DNA from: Tolypocladium sp. Sup5 PDA-1
Taxonomy: Eukaryota > Ascomycota > Sordariomycetes > Hypocreales > Ophiocordycipitaceae
Length of the DNA: 64,000 nucleotides
Assembly (NCBI GenBank): GCA_000750105.3
Contig: JPHH03000005.1
Coordinates: 558,001-622,000, forward strand
Direction: 5' to 3'
In this document: positions 21,915 through 34,710 of the stretch, in pieces
Numbering within the stretch: position 1 is the stretch's first letter
Layout: the number at the start of each line of letters is the position of its first letter
Made by a program: the position numbers and the translations under genes
The notes under the pieces: model-generated
Databases searched by the model: none
The model's input: only the letters and a program-made list of their open reading frames with translations
Told to the model about the DNA's origin: nothing

Positions 21915-24900
21915 ATGGAGCAGGTCCACGGCGTGGACGTCAGTTGGATGACGCAGGGCTCTCCCAAAGGCATGTTGGCTCGCCTTGCTTTTCTGCGCCT
22001 TGCGGCCTTGGCAGCCGCCGCAATCGACTCGCGATGGTGCACCGCCAGGGAGCCAAGGAAGCGAAGCGCAGCGCTGACAATAGCATCTAGACAAGCTCAA
22101 CAAGTCGTCGTCGTCGCCACCCAAGGCGCCCGCGCCCGCGCAGCCGCGATCGATTCCCACCCCGTCTGCGAACCCGCGGAACCCTCAAGGCACGACGGAA
22201 GTGGCAGGCAATGGCCAGGCAAACGGCCAGCCCGAGCCGAGCCCGTCAAACGCGCCAAGCACTACGAGACGACTCTCGCGATCAAGTTCTATAGAAAAGC
22301 AAACCGGCCCCAACGGAACACCGCCCCAGCGCCGCAACTCGTGGTTCTCCAACATCTCCGCCAAGTTCTCCTCTAACTCGTCGAGTTCGCCCCCGGGCGC
22401 CTCGCCATCGAACCACCACTCCGTGCACCATATTCAGCTGAAGGAGCAGCAGCAACAAGCGCAGAACCAGGAGCAGCAGTCCGATCAGCAGGGTCAACCA
22501 CAACCGCTGTCTCCCACCGGCTCCAACGAACCACCACCGCCCAGGCTCCACCAGACGAGAAACGCGGTGCTGCAACATGCCGCAAAGCCCGATGGCAATG
22601 GCCCCTACACCCCGGCCCCGCCCAAGTCTGGCCAAGCCGGGATACTCGGCGTCTTTAGACGGCTATCATCGTCTGGAGGGGGTGGCCTCGCGAATTCGAA
22701 GCTAGGCAATGGACTGGTCGAGCGGATGACCTTGAACGTGGACCAAACCAGAGAGCGGTGTCCGATTGCGGAACTGAGGGATGCCAAACTGAGGCGGGTG
22801 TCCTTTTGTGTCGATGTCGAGATTGCGCCGACGCCCAAGTATGCTGACGGAGACGTCCCGCCAAAGCCCATTGACAAGGCGCAAAAGAAGAAGTTTACGG
22901 AAAAGGGCGAAGGCGAGGCATTGAAGCACCCCAAGGCCGTCGAGGCGCAAAAGGAGGCCGAGGTCAGCACGAACGGCCAAGGTGACGCTGTAGCAAAGGA
23001 ACCCAAGACACAAGCAACGAACACGAATGGGACTCGGGAAGACAGCGTGAGTCCGCCGCCGGACAAGGACAAGGATACCACCAAGAAGAAGGAAAAGAAA
23101 AAGAAGAGCGAGGAGGAGCGCAAAGCTAGGAAGGAGAAGCGCCGCCGGCTCGCCGAAGATAACGGCTCGGTCCCGATAGAGATTTACTACGACAGCGACG
23201 ACTCGTCCTCGGACGTCCCCAGCGGCACCGGGACGCCGAGGACCGTCACCACGACCCAGCCGACCACAAACCCGGCCCGGATATACCGCCGGTGCTGCCA
23301 GCTCCGCGAGACGCCGATCCTCAAGAAGATCACCGAACAGCTCAGCGACAGCGCAAACTCGCCCACCTCGACGGGCATCGTGAACAAGCTGGACCTGACA
23401 GACTATTGGCTCCAGCTACCGGATCTTGTCACGTTGGGTGACTACCTCGCTGTTGTCCCCGTGAGGGAAATCATCCTCGAAAACGCTGGTCTGAGCGACG
23501 AAGGCCTCCGAGTCATTCTTGCGGGCCTCCTTGCCGCCAAGCGACCCTCGAGCTCACGGCGCAAGAAGCCGAAGCATGAGCTGGAGGAGCAAGGCGGCGT
23601 GGTGGAGCGGGTGGTGCTGAAGAACAACAAGCTCGGGCCCGACGGCTGGAAGCACGTCTCGCTGTTCCTCTACATGTGCCGGTCGCTGAAGTACCTCGAC
23701 CTCTCACACATCCCGTTCCCAAGACAGGCTCCTACGAACAATAAAGGCACTCTACCAAACGGAAAGCAGATTCCCCGAAGCATATCGGACGTCTTCTCTA
23801 TGTCGCTCGCGGACCGCCTAGGAGGGTCAACGCTCGAAATGCTCAACATTGGCGAGACGGAGCCTAGCATGGACCAACTGACGACAATCATGGATGGCAT
23901 CATCAAGTGCGGCGTCCGCAGACTTGGACTGGCACACAACTATCTAGACGAGCAAGGCGTGGCACTCGTGGCCAAGTATCTTGGGGCTGGGAAATGTGAA
24001 GGGCTCGACCTGGGCGGAAACGACCTGAAGGATCACATGGAGACATTCGCTGGTGCTCTGAAGGAAACTCCTCCTCTGTGGGCGTTGAGCCTGGCGGGTT
24101 GCAACCTGAATCCTTCGTCGTTGTGTAAGATTGTGCCTACGCTGGTCAAGTTGAGCGACTTTCGGTTCATCGACCTGTCGCACAATCAGGACTTGTTCCA
24201 GTCGACGCCCAGTGCCGTTGGCCTGCTGCGAAGGTGGGTGCCTTGACCCTGATGGCCACATGAGAGATACTGACAGTTGCAGATACCTGCCTAAGATGGG
24301 GTGCTTGAAACGCATACACTTGCAAGACGTCAACATGACTCCTGAGCAGGCCATTGCGATTGTGGAGGTGTTGCCCGAGGTCCACACGCTTGCTCACATC
24401 AACCTGCTCGGAAACGCAGAGCTGGCGAAGCTTGCGGGTGCCAAGACCGAAGAGGCCCAGGAAGAGGCATGCGCCCTGTATGCTTCGCTGTTGGCGGCTA
24501 CGAGGGTATCGAAGAGCTTGATATGCGTCGACATCGAGGTGCCGCGCGACGAGTCCGGCGAGATTGTCAAGGCCATGGCTAAACAGGTGGTGGCATACTG
24601 CCTCCGGAACATGGAGCGGATACCCGACACGGACATTGGTGCCGCTGTGGCCACGGCCTTGTCGGAGACTCAGAGCGATGGCCAGGATGGCAAGGATCCG
24701 CCATACCCGGACGTACTCGCTCACCTCGTAGGCCACGATGTGCTGGAGAGCGATGCCGGGGAGGACAACGACTCGGCTCCGGACGAAGACTACGTCATTG
24801 GAGGCACCGGCGTCGTCAAGGCGCTCACGTGCTGCCTCAAGAACCGGGGAGACGAGTCGCGGCGACAGTCTGGGGAGTTTATCCGGGAAATGGAGAATGG

Positions 24901-25672
24901 TGAGACGTCTGCTCGCCCGAGCCTGGCAACCGGCGGCAAGGCCAAGGACATGTCGAAGCACCTGCTGGCGGGAGCCCGCAAGATTCGCATCCGCCTCCAG
25001 CCCGCGCTGAACAAGGCCAAGGCGAACCCGGGCGACGAGCAGAACCTGCGGAAGCTCATATTCCTGGACGACACGCTGCAGGGCATCATCAAGCGATTCG
25101 AGGACGAGTTCCCGGACACGCGCGAGCCCGAGCCGGACGCGACTTCGATCGAGGCGCCGAGAAAGTCGTCGGCCGAGGAGCTGTCCACGTCGGTGCCCAC
25201 GGGCGACGACTATGCCGTGGCCGTATCAGACGGAGAGGACGAGTCGGAGATTCACCCGCCCAAGCCGCTCTCACGGTCCAACTCAATCCTGTCCAAGACG
25301 CTGGCAGAGGAGGAGGGACGGGTGCTCCGCGCCGGGCACAGATTCCGGTCGGGCTTCGTGCGGCAGGAGCAGATCGACCTCCTCAGCAGCATCGACGACA
25401 TCGGCGCGGACCCAAACCATTCGCGGATGCTGGAGGGGCTGGCCGAGGACATTGGCGGCGAGCTGCTCCAGAAGGTCAAGGAGAAGGGGGCGGTGCGGGC
25501 GTTCAAGGAGGACAAGGACGTGCTCTTCCGCAGCATGCGGGACAGCGACCCGGAACACTGGGACCGGTTCGTGGAGGCGCAGCAGAAGGCGAGGGCGAAC
25601 ATTGTCGTGTCGTCGACGGAGAAGAACGGGGAGGCTGGGCAGCAGGCAGACGAGAGTGCCATTGCCGACTAA
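21915..25672 (+). CDS. MHP1: Mhp1-like leucine-rich-repeat protein
   Basis: Fungal proteins of this type are annotated as cell wall biogenesis protein Mhp1; yeast Mhp1 is microtubule-associated. The role here is by family only. Exons: 21915-21969, 22091-24233 and 24283-25672, giving 1195 residues. Exon 1 (MEQVHGVDVSWMTQGSPK) joins in phase only through a GC-AG intron (AAAG|gcatgt); no GT donor nearby fits. Residues about 20-330 are disordered, Ser/Gln/Pro- then Lys-rich, including the conserved-looking segment RRVSFCVDVEIAPTPKYADG. Residues about 450-775 form a leucine-rich-repeat region (LKNNKLGPDGWKHV, LGLAHNYLDEQGV, LDLGGNDL). The C-terminal third has a tail with RAGHRFRSGFVRQEQIDLL. No membrane segment. 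Confidence 0.78.
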
Positions 25673-27161
25673 TGGGCGTTGGCAGGAGGCCGAGGGGAGG
25701 CTGTCTGAGGAATCGGAGAGGGTGGCCGATTTTCTTGTATCAACACTGTCGGCGGGCGTCGACGTCGCGCTGTCAGGGCGTCACTTGAAGATGTGCTTGC
25801 ATGCACACACACTCATGTCACACAACATGGAGCAAGGGGCAAGGGGCAAGGGGCACACAGGGGGTTGGATAGCCCAGCAGGGCGGGACAGGCAAAGCATA
25901 GCCACGGCGCTCGTTTTCTACACTTTCGTCCGTTCACTTACGGGGCGGGTTTATTATTATATCCCATGCTCGTTTATTATTCTGCAAGCAAGGCGCGTTG
26001 GCGATGGGAAGCCTGGGAGCTGGCAGCTCCCTTGGCCTGAGAATACAATACTTTGAAACGAGCTCTTGCATGCGAGTCCAGAGATGGACCTGCGATGAAC
26101 CGAGCTCCTGGGCAGATGCCCTAACAATGACTGGTGCTTGCGTGACCGTCGTGTTTAAGCCGCTGATTAATGCTGATATCAAGCCTCGCGCAATGAATGA
26201 CACCATGGCGCCAGGCACACTGGTCAGCGGGAATGAAGCGCCTCTGATTGGCCCGATTGGGGTGGTGGGGGGTGGCTCGTGTAAGCGGGCTGTCAGAGCT
26301 GACTTACACGGTGCCTGTGACCAAAACGCTGCTTAGGTACCTGCCTCATGTAACTTGCCTACCTACCGTGCCTGGTGCGTCACGATTTGCGCAGAAAATA
26401 TGAAAGCGGCGGGCAGGTATCGAGGTATCAAGGCAGATTTAAAGAGGGATCCGAGGTGCTTACGCGGCTGCGAGTTTGACGGGTAGAGTGACGAGCCGAC
26501 CATCAGATCATATCGCCCGGGCCGTTGCCGGTGACCTCGCCCGCCCGAAGCGGCAAGTCCACGCCGCCCGCAACCCATCGATCGACCCTTTCCCATCCCA
26601 TCCCGCACAGCCCATGCGCTGGGCGTGCCGGTTGATTGTTTACCAGGCAGGCCACCTCGGCTACCGTGCGCCTCCTGTTCCAGGCAGAACGAGCAAAAGG
26701 TGGTCATGCGATCAGGGCGGGTTTAGGGGGGCTTGGGGGGGTGTTGCACTCTGCAGGCTGCAGGCGCCGCCACCACACCCCGCAAGTCGTGCCACCTCGT
26801 CAGGCCACTTTACCAGCTGCGTACGTTGCAGGGGGGCCGACGGGCGTGGGCGGCGTACTTAAGACGGGCGGCGCGCCTCGTGCGGCGAACGCTTTGGCGG
26901 TTGGCTTGTTTGTTTACACTGGATGAATCTTACTTGCTTGTTGTTTGCCCGAGACGGAAAGCCTCTTTGATACACAAAGCTTGTTCTTTGCAAAGGAACG
27001 AAACGCCGAGACATACTCGTATACCTCGAGCACGGCGGGCGACTTACACGCATCACCCCCCTCACCACTCACCACCGCCTCCCACGCACATCCAAACCAA
27101 ACCACAACCCACGCCCGCAGCGGAAACCGCATCCCCCAGGACCCAAGCCGTACTGCCCGCC
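25673..27161. other. 1.5-kb intergenic region, no gene supported
   Basis: Contains a short triple GGGGCAA repeat (about 25832-25852), and a G-run region at 26725-26745. The last 200 bp before 27162 are A/C-rich and read like a 5' UTR of the small ORF that follows. Confidence 0.45.
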
Positions 27162-27371
27162 ATGGCGCCCACGTACACCATGTCCGCCCACCTCTGCAAG
27201 CAGCTCTACGCCTCCTGGCGCCAGACCCGCCACCAGCCCGGCCCGGCGCCCCCGCCGTCCGCGACCGCGCCCCCGTCCGCCTCGCGCTCGCCGTCGCCGT
27301 GCGCGGACGAGAAGCGCTCGCTCGAGGCCCCGCGCTCGCGGCGGAGCTCGTCGAGCAGCAGCCGCGAGTGA
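27162..27371 (+). CDS. Small basic/Ser-rich ORF, 69 residues, uncertain
   Basis: Starts at an ATG in good context (cccgccATGGCG) and encodes 69 residues. The N-terminal 25 residues (SAHLCKQLYASWRQTRHQ) look structured and helical; the rest is Pro/Ser/Ala-rich, ending in a Ser run. Third positions are almost all G or C, like well-expressed genes in this window. No signal peptide or known domain. It could be a real short protein or a chance ORF in GC-rich DNA. No partner is suggested by context. Confidence 0.4.
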   Translation: MAPTYTMSAHLCKQLYASWRQTRHQPGPAPPPSATAPPSASRSPSPCADEKRSLEAPRSRRSSSSSSRE

Positions 27372-28022
27372 AACCGTGTGTGTCAGAGAGAGAGAAGGGG
27401 GGGGGAGAGAATGAGAAGGGGGCATGACATGGGATGGAGCATAATGATATGGGTTTTGCGGGTTACGGGACTGGGATCACTTGGGAGTTCATATCAGGCG
27501 TCGGGGTGGGAGTTTACTGCTTTCTTACACGTCTTGATTCGACGCGGCTGCGAGGTGCTACCATGCGAGCGAGGAATCGGTATTTATCCCGCACGCGAGA
27601 GACGACCTGGCAAGCATGTCTACGCCCTTGACGGCAGCATTGCTCGACTCGGGAGGACAGCGCCCTCTCATCGCTGTCGACTGGGTCACGATTCTCCGGG
27701 GGAGAGCAGTCTCACGGCGAAGCATATCGCGTCGACAAGAGGAACGTCATGCACAGCGTTGCAATGCCCAAAGGGCCGGCCGCGGCCGAGCGAATGATGA
27801 ATTCCTGCTTGTACCGCAACATGAGACGCCGCGGCCGAGAACGAATGATGAATTCCTGTTCGTGCCGCAACATCAGACCGCTATTCCCCCGTATATAGTA
27901 ATGCTCGCTTTTGTTGCTGCAAATAGAAATCGGCCGCATGAGCATCATGTATCGCGTGCGGCTTCACACCTCCATATCCAGCTCCGCCTCTAGCCTTCGT
28001 AATCACAGGCCGCAATCGGCAC
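27372..28022. other. Intergenic region with a tandem duplication
   Basis: A 651-bp region. Its notable content is a two-copy 49/50-bp repeat listed separately. No gene supported. Confidence 0.5.
27781..27879. repeat. Two-copy 49/50-bp tandem repeat
   Basis: Copy 1 (27781-27829) and copy 2 (27830-27879) both begin CGCGGCCGAG and contain GAATGATGAATTCCTG. They differ by a few substitutions and one inserted A. NotI-like GC-rich and EcoRI-like cores recur in each. Intergenic; the inserted base breaks any shared reading frame. Confidence 0.85.
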
Positions 28023-31000
28023 CTACAACCCCGAAGCCGCCAGCGTCTGGACCGTCGGCGCAACCGACATCTTCCGCGGCGGCGCACCGAGGCCGTCGTC
28101 GTCACCGCTATCGCCAGGCGACTCCTCCATCGAAAAGTTGCCCTGGATGCGCCGCTTGGCCTCCTTCTTCTCCGCCTCTGTAATGTCTTCCTCGCTCTTG
28201 CGCATGTCTGGCGTCCATTGCGGCTCCCCAGGTGAGTGTCCAATGGACATGCCCACTCGGATCTGTACCCCGTCATGTCAGTGCCAAGCCCATCGAATAC
28301 TCACGCAGCCATCGGGCATCAAGTACTTACCAGCGTTTCCAGGGCTCCGCTCGAGTTGTCGGCAAGGTCGTCGTCGAATCGCATCTTGCCTGGCTCGAAC
28401 AGCAGCAGAACCGTGCTGCCGCCAAACTTAAAGTAGCCGAGCTCTTCCGCCCGCTTGACATGGTCGCCCTCATTGCGTGTGATGACGGTGCTGCCCACCA
28501 TCATGGCGCCCACGCAGATGACCATGACTCGGCCATGCACTTCGCTGTCAATCGGCACCACCACCCTGACGTTCTCGCCGTACACGTCCAGCGCAGACCG
28601 GATTGCCATGGGGTTCACCGTGTAGTACTCGCCGGCAACGGTAATCGGCTTGCCCATGATGCCGTCCACCGGGACGTGGAACCTGTGGTAGTCTTGGGGC
28701 GCCAGTCGGAAGATGCCCAACGCTCCATTCTCGTACCGCGCGGCGTCCTCGGGGTAGGCATCGCCAATGAGCCTCTTCATGTTGAATTCGCGGCCCTTGA
28801 CCCAGATCTTTGTGGCCTGCGTCATTTGGTTGAATACGACGCTCCGACAGTCGGCCGGCGACACGATAATCTTGGGGTTGGTCGGCGCTGAGCATGGCCG
28901 GGCATCGGGCTTCAGCGCGCGATAGAAGAACTCGTTGAAGTTCTTAAACTGGCTAATGGGTAGCAGGACTTCCGACATGTCGAGGCCATGAAACTGGATG
29001 AACTTTTCAATCTCATCCTTGGACGTGGGGTCATCAAACTTTCTGCCTTGCTTGATGCTCAAGTTCTTGAGCATCTTTCGGACTGTGCATACGTCAGCTT
29101 CAAGTGTAGGCATTCGGCGGACTGTGTAGACTCACTTCGCTTGTTTTCCATGTCTCGAGACTTCAGACCCTTGTACAGCAGTCGAATGCCTAGTCGCACG
29201 TACACGCTCATCTTCTCCTCGTTAATCTGGCCAGTCATGCGGTCCTGCACCAGGATGTTGGCCGAGTTGGCTCCCAGCTTGTAGCCTCCGTACGAAAGCT
29301 TGGTGATGACCTTGGAGTACCACTTGCGCTGCGCTTGGCTGGCCGTCACGAAGCCGCCCATCAGCACCGTGTTGACCTGCCGCCAGTCTTGGCTAGCGCA
29401 TGTCGCAATGTGCGTGATGATGTCGGTGTCGCTGCGCTTGTGAAGGCGCGGCTGGTGACAGATTGGGCATTCGCGTATCTCCACGACGTGCTCCTCGCCG
29501 CGATCATCGCTGTCCTCGTCCATCTCCATCTCGGGAGGGGTGTTGATCTCCGGCACAGCGGTAGACGTCTGAGACTCGAGAGAAATCTGCGGCGTGGACG
29601 TGCCAGACACATCGGAGCTCGAGGCAGGCTTGTTGAGAATGCCGAGGTTCTTCGTGTCCGGCACCATGCTCCTGAGCTTGTCACCGACGTTGGCAGCTGG
29701 CCTGTTCTTGGCATCCAGCTGGTCCTCTAGGCAAATGACAGCCTCGTCCATGGTAAGGTCCCAGGTTTCCTCGTTGTCGGCTGCCTTGTGAGGGAACCGC
29801 TGGAAGAAGCTATCAATCGTCGATTCCCTCAGCGTGGAGCCAAGAGTGTCCAGCATGGTCGTCAGCTCGACGCGACTAATCTCGCCGCTCTCGTCGGTGT
29901 CGTATTGCCTGAGCATGGCTCGCCAGAACTGCTGTCGAAGGGCGGGATATGGCACGTATTTGGCGCGGAGGTAGATGACCGGATTGTGCTTCGACTCCCA
30001 CTTGTCCAAGTTTTTCATCTTCAGGGGCAACGCGAAGCCATAGAAGTCGGCATCATCCCCTTCCATTGAGGGCTCTGTGGCGTCAATGCCCGTGCTGGCG
30101 AGTGTTTCTCCGGGCACGAGCAGAGCTTGGCTGACGGCCTGGGCTTGACCTGGGTCGAGGGGCGCGTTCTGCGAGGAACTGCTAGTGCTCGACGCATTCT
30201 TGGATAGCCCCGGCCGCATCATCTTGCCCAGGCTCTGGGAAGACGAGGACCGTGATATGCCCAGCCTCTTGAAGCGCGTCTTGACAGCAGCAGGCGCCTG
30301 CTCTGGCGGGTCTCGTAGCCCGTAGAGTCCAGTCTCCGGATCCGCCTTTGGTGCCTTCTCGATCAGGTCATGGATCGGGAGGGAGCACGATGCGATAAAG
30401 TCGTTGCCGGAATACTTGTCGTGGTCGATGACTGTAAAAGCAAACGAGTACGCCTGCTCGTGCCCCTGGACGTGAAAGATCATCTTCTCGTTGAAGACTG
30501 GGTTCAGGTTGTGCCTGACACGCCGGGTGCGGTACGTCTTCTTGCCGAGCGACGCCACGACAAACGGATCCATGTCGAAGCTGGTCCTGGTCAGGTTTGA
30601 CTCGGGCGGAAGATCGGTGATTTTGCAAATCTCTAGGAAGATGATGCCAACCACGTCGGAGTTGCCGTTGTTGAAAGCGTACGGGTTCTGACGCCGTCTC
30701 CTCTTCAAGCCCCTGATCCTCAGGCGGCGGCGTCGCCTCTCGGCCGTCTCGGGCTTGGACGTATCCTCCCCTTCTTCATTTGCCTCATCGTCGAACTCGG
30801 TGAGGTCCTCGTCGTCATCATCTTCGTCTGGCGAGGACGACGAATTCGGGGCCGACTTTGGAACGTTGGTCGGGTTAAGGAGCGGGGTCATGGACGGCGT
30901 GATGTTTCGAGACGATCCGACGGTGACGGTGCCAATGAGGTTGTAGAGCTTCTCGAGGACCTGCAGCGGAGAGGCGGCCGGGTTGGCGTTGTCGAGGAGG

Positions 31001-31667
31001 GTGAACTGGAGCATGACCTCGCCGGAGACGACGCTGGTCTTCTTGCCGGGCCGCTTGCTCTTGAGGGAAAACCATCGGGGCTCCTGCTCCGTCTTTTCGT
31101 TCTGGAATATCTCCTCGAGGGCCAGGTCGAACTCGCCCATGTAGTCCTTGCCGAAGCGGTCCTTGTCCCAGCAGATGACGTCAAGCACGAGACTCTGGAC
31201 CGAGCTGATGGACAGCTCCTCGATGGCGTTCCATTCCGGGTTGAGGGTCTTGGGCACGGAGTGCGTGACGACGCGGGAGTCGCCGAGCGTGAGGACAAGA
31301 TACTGGCCGCGGTCAGCACGGGGGCCTGGGCGAGACGTGTGCGGACGGGAGCTGTATCTCGCGCAGTCGAGGAGCTGTCCGTACTCGATGGAAACTTACC
31401 GGGTCGGATGTGCCTCCGCGGTCTTTGGCGGCAAGGTTTCTGGCCTACATGGCAGCAACAATTAGCCCTGTGGACGCTCGAGGTCCAGCCCCGGGACGGC
31501 AATGCATCGCATACCCTCAAGATGACGACCTTGAGGCTCAGGCCGTTGGCTGCGTCGGCGGCGGTCGGCCCCGCGTGGTCGTTTCGGCTGGAACGCATTG
31601 GGCTTTGGCTTCGGGAGTTGCAGTTGGACGTGGACGACGAGAGCAGGCGGTTTGGGACAATCCTCAT
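28023..31667 (-). CDS. PSD2: Phosphatidylserine decarboxylase proenzyme 2 (C2 domains, EF-hand)
   Basis: Makes phosphatidylethanolamine from phosphatidylserine at endomembranes. Five exons: 31667-31515, 31444-31400, 31302-29136, 29082-28331 and 28262-28023; 1118 residues. A C2 domain at about 44-165 spans three exons (GGTSDPYLVLTLGD, VICWDKDRFGKDYMGEFDL). A second C2 lies at about 284-381 (DMDPFVVASLGKKTYRT, DHDKYSGNDF). One EF-hand loop is near 528 (DTDESGEISRVE). The decarboxylase domain fills the last 330 residues: catalytic His in DYHRFHVPVDG, and the self-cleavage motif GGST near 1013, where the Ser becomes the pyruvoyl group. The GGST form (not LGST) matches Psd2-type enzymes. No mitochondrial presequence is evident, again fitting Psd2 rather than Psd1. 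The frame is open upstream of the chosen ATG. Confidence 0.95.
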
Positions 31668-34600
31668 GGCGCAGGAGAGAAGTTGCAGCTGGGGCGGCCG
31701 AGAGCTACCTCCAAGTTGCGGCACAACTCGTTGGGGAGAGGAGCTCAGGTGCTGCTGCGGCGGTTGAACGGGTATTATTATTACCCCTAGGGAGGTCGTG
31801 ACGCCACAGAGTCCAGCTCCACCGTGCCGGGGCGCCCGCAGCGCACTGTAGGCGCTGAGCCTCTGGCTGCGGCTGCGGCTGCGGCTGCGGTACACTCGGC
31901 ACCAGGCCCAGACGAGGCCTCCCCGCGAGGCACCCGACCGCCGCCAGGCATGCCGCTGGAGGGGACGAGCGGAGGATGCTGGAGATGGCCTGGTTGACGC
32001 CCGACGGCGAGGATGCCGATGGCAAACAGCCCCCAAGCGGGTGCTGGAGGAGACACGAGCCCGTGGCGTCGAGGGCTTCCCACCTCGTCAATCAGAATGG
32101 CCTGCTTTCCAATCTTGACCACCGCCGCATGAATATGGACAAATGCAGAAGCCCCTCATGCGCCCTACGGCCGATTCTAGCACTGCACCGCGCGACTTGC
32201 AGGAGACTGCGCTCTACGAGTCGTCGAGTAATCTCGAACACTCGAACAATCAAGAGCCATCAACCCGGCTTGTGTTGGAAGTGAATCATGGTCTCTTGCA
32301 GCCACCCGCAGACTCGCTCAGTGAATTCACGAGTTCTCCTAGCGACTGTTTTGCATGACCACATTAACTGTGGTTGTCTGTTTGCAACTACGTTTGGCAA
32401 TGCACTATAAAGATAGATGCAGCCTCTCTGCTTTGATATGAAAAATCAACCTTTTGAGCATCTTCTCACATATCAACTGCTTGTCGCTTTCTACGCCGAG
32501 TACTTCGTACGGCCCGTGTCTTATACGCTTGTGTGCGCCTTATCCATCTTGGACGCCGATGGTCCACGGCTTGCACGTTTTACTCCGTCCGCGCACTAAG
32601 GCTGAATCCCACCCAGCCGTTTGCTGATACTTGTTATTCGTTGCCGTTACTTGGAGCTACTACGTCGAGTTGCTTCCATCTCCTGGCATATTAATTAAGT
32701 AGTAATATATGCACCTCTCAGAGCGCGACTTCTAGTTGGCTATATGCAAAGTCGGAGCCTTCGCACGCCGGAAGAGGCATATATCTCTCGACGTTCCGAT
32801 TCACTCCGTATCAAGAGCACAGTCTCAAGCTCAAGAGCCGACGGTATCCAGACAGGGTAGCAGTAGCGGCGACACTCAAGACAGAGCCGTATTGCCAGCG
32901 CAACAGATGGCATGCAACCTGCAGGGATTGCTTCACATGCCTGCGATGGCACCGTGGCTCAGGGCAACGAAACGCCTCTGGCACAATGCCGTGGTCGAGG
33001 CAACGGTACGACATTGTACGCCTCGGAAGTCGCCAATTGTAGGCAGCCGGCAAAGCTCGGGCACCGTCGTCATCGTCGTCGTCGTCGTCCTAGTATTGAG
33101 CCACGCTGGAACTCGACAGTGTGAGCTCGACAAACACACACGGTAGGCACCTTTGGAGTCTCAGAGTTCTGCGCTAAGCCCGTCATTACATCAGGATGAG
33201 AGGGGGGGGCCATGCAGACTGGAACATCCCCAGCTTTGCTGCAAAATGCTTCCATTTGCAGCACGTCGATTCAGTGATGGACACGTAGGCTTATATTCTG
33301 TGGCTTAGAGGGAGAGGAGAGGAGAAGCGGCCATACTGGGAAGCTGCGCAGACAACGGGGTGGTCAAGGCAAGGGGTAACGTAACTGCTCGGCGCGGACC
33401 AGATGATAGCCCACAGGTGGTATAAAGCCAGAGCCATCTACAGAACCGACGAAGTCCCTCAATCACTTGATCAAGGCTCAACCGTGCAAGTGCAGGCTTC
33501 GATACGAAATTGACGAATTACAATGGCCCCAACCACTTCCAAGATGCCCACATTGTACAGCTCAGGTCCAGCGCTGTGAAACGCCCGAGGCTGACTGAGC
33601 CTTGGTAAGGTATCTTTGTTGTAGGAAATGGAGCTATGGAGCAATGGCCACACAGCTAAGACAGCCCAGCTGCGGTCGTGGCGGTCGTGGCTGGTGCTGC
33701 TGATCAGTGAGGCAGAGCTTGAAATGAGAGAATATCTCATCTGGCCACGGCCTTTAAATGGCTGCTCCCTTCCGTCTGTAAGCCCGTGATGCATGAGAAC
33801 CGTCACTGTCTGCAGCGGCACGCGATGCCCACCAACGCGCAGGGTGCCATCGCGCCCAATGGAGCGTGAGACATTGAACTGCCCCAACTCGGAAGAGCAG
33901 GGACCCGCACGAGACGCGACGCGATGGCTGGCGAACTGCAACTCTCTCCTCTCTCGCTCGTGTCCAGACATTGCTCACGTGACGCTCTTTTGTCACGCTT
34001 CTGACCTGCATTAGCTCGCAAAAAGCCGGGCGAAAACTGAGCAGCACGCTCGTCAGTGACGCAACCATCTGAGCAGCATCCTCGCGGCCGGCCACTACTC
34101 GTATTGTCGTGACGAGGCGGACGGGGCGCCGGGCGGCCGACGAAAGCAGTAGCTGGTCACGCACGAAATTTCCGGAGACGAAGTAGTCACAGCGCGCATT
34201 CCTCAGCGGAACGGGAAAGGGACAGGGCAAGGGGAGCGTGGGCCCGAGAAATTGACAGCTGTGTTCACTACAGTACATACATATCCATCCGTACCTTATT
34301 AGCTTTAGACAATGAAGCCCCTTTCTTGGTTCCCTTGATCACGCTTTCGTGGTTCGGGAGGGCCACTTTTTTATCATTGACGGGCCTTTATGGAGCCAGC
34401 GGAGCCAACTGCCGTCAGTACCTATGCACGACCGGAGCTTCCCCAATTGTTGACTCGGCCATCTTCCACCACCCGCATCGATCCGCCTCCTCCTCCTCCT
34501 TCACGTCGCACCACGCACACGAACACGGGCACGACACCAATCCTCAGTCGAATCCCGTCGCCCGGCAATCGAGTACCCTCGTGTAGTCGTCAGCAAGCAA

Positions 34601-34710
34601 ACCTCATCTGAGCTGTCTTCTGCGCAAGGCCCGGATCGACCGCGCACACAGACACACGCCGCCCCTTCTGCGACGAGAGCCGACGCGCGCACCTCGCACC
34701 CGTCACCACC
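31668..34710. promoter_or_regulatory. 3-kb divergent region between PSD2 and cytidylyltransferase
   Basis: Should hold both promoters and 5' leaders. Includes a GGCTGC hexamer repeat (31865-31890), an AT-rich core around 32590-32720, and a CT/CA-rich leader before 34711. No gene or RNA gene seen; the many short ORFs lack domains. No phospholipid-response motif could be named with confidence. Confidence 0.45.
31865..31890. repeat. GGCTGC hexanucleotide repeat
   Basis: About four uninterrupted GGCTGC units upstream of PSD2. Confidence 0.8.
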
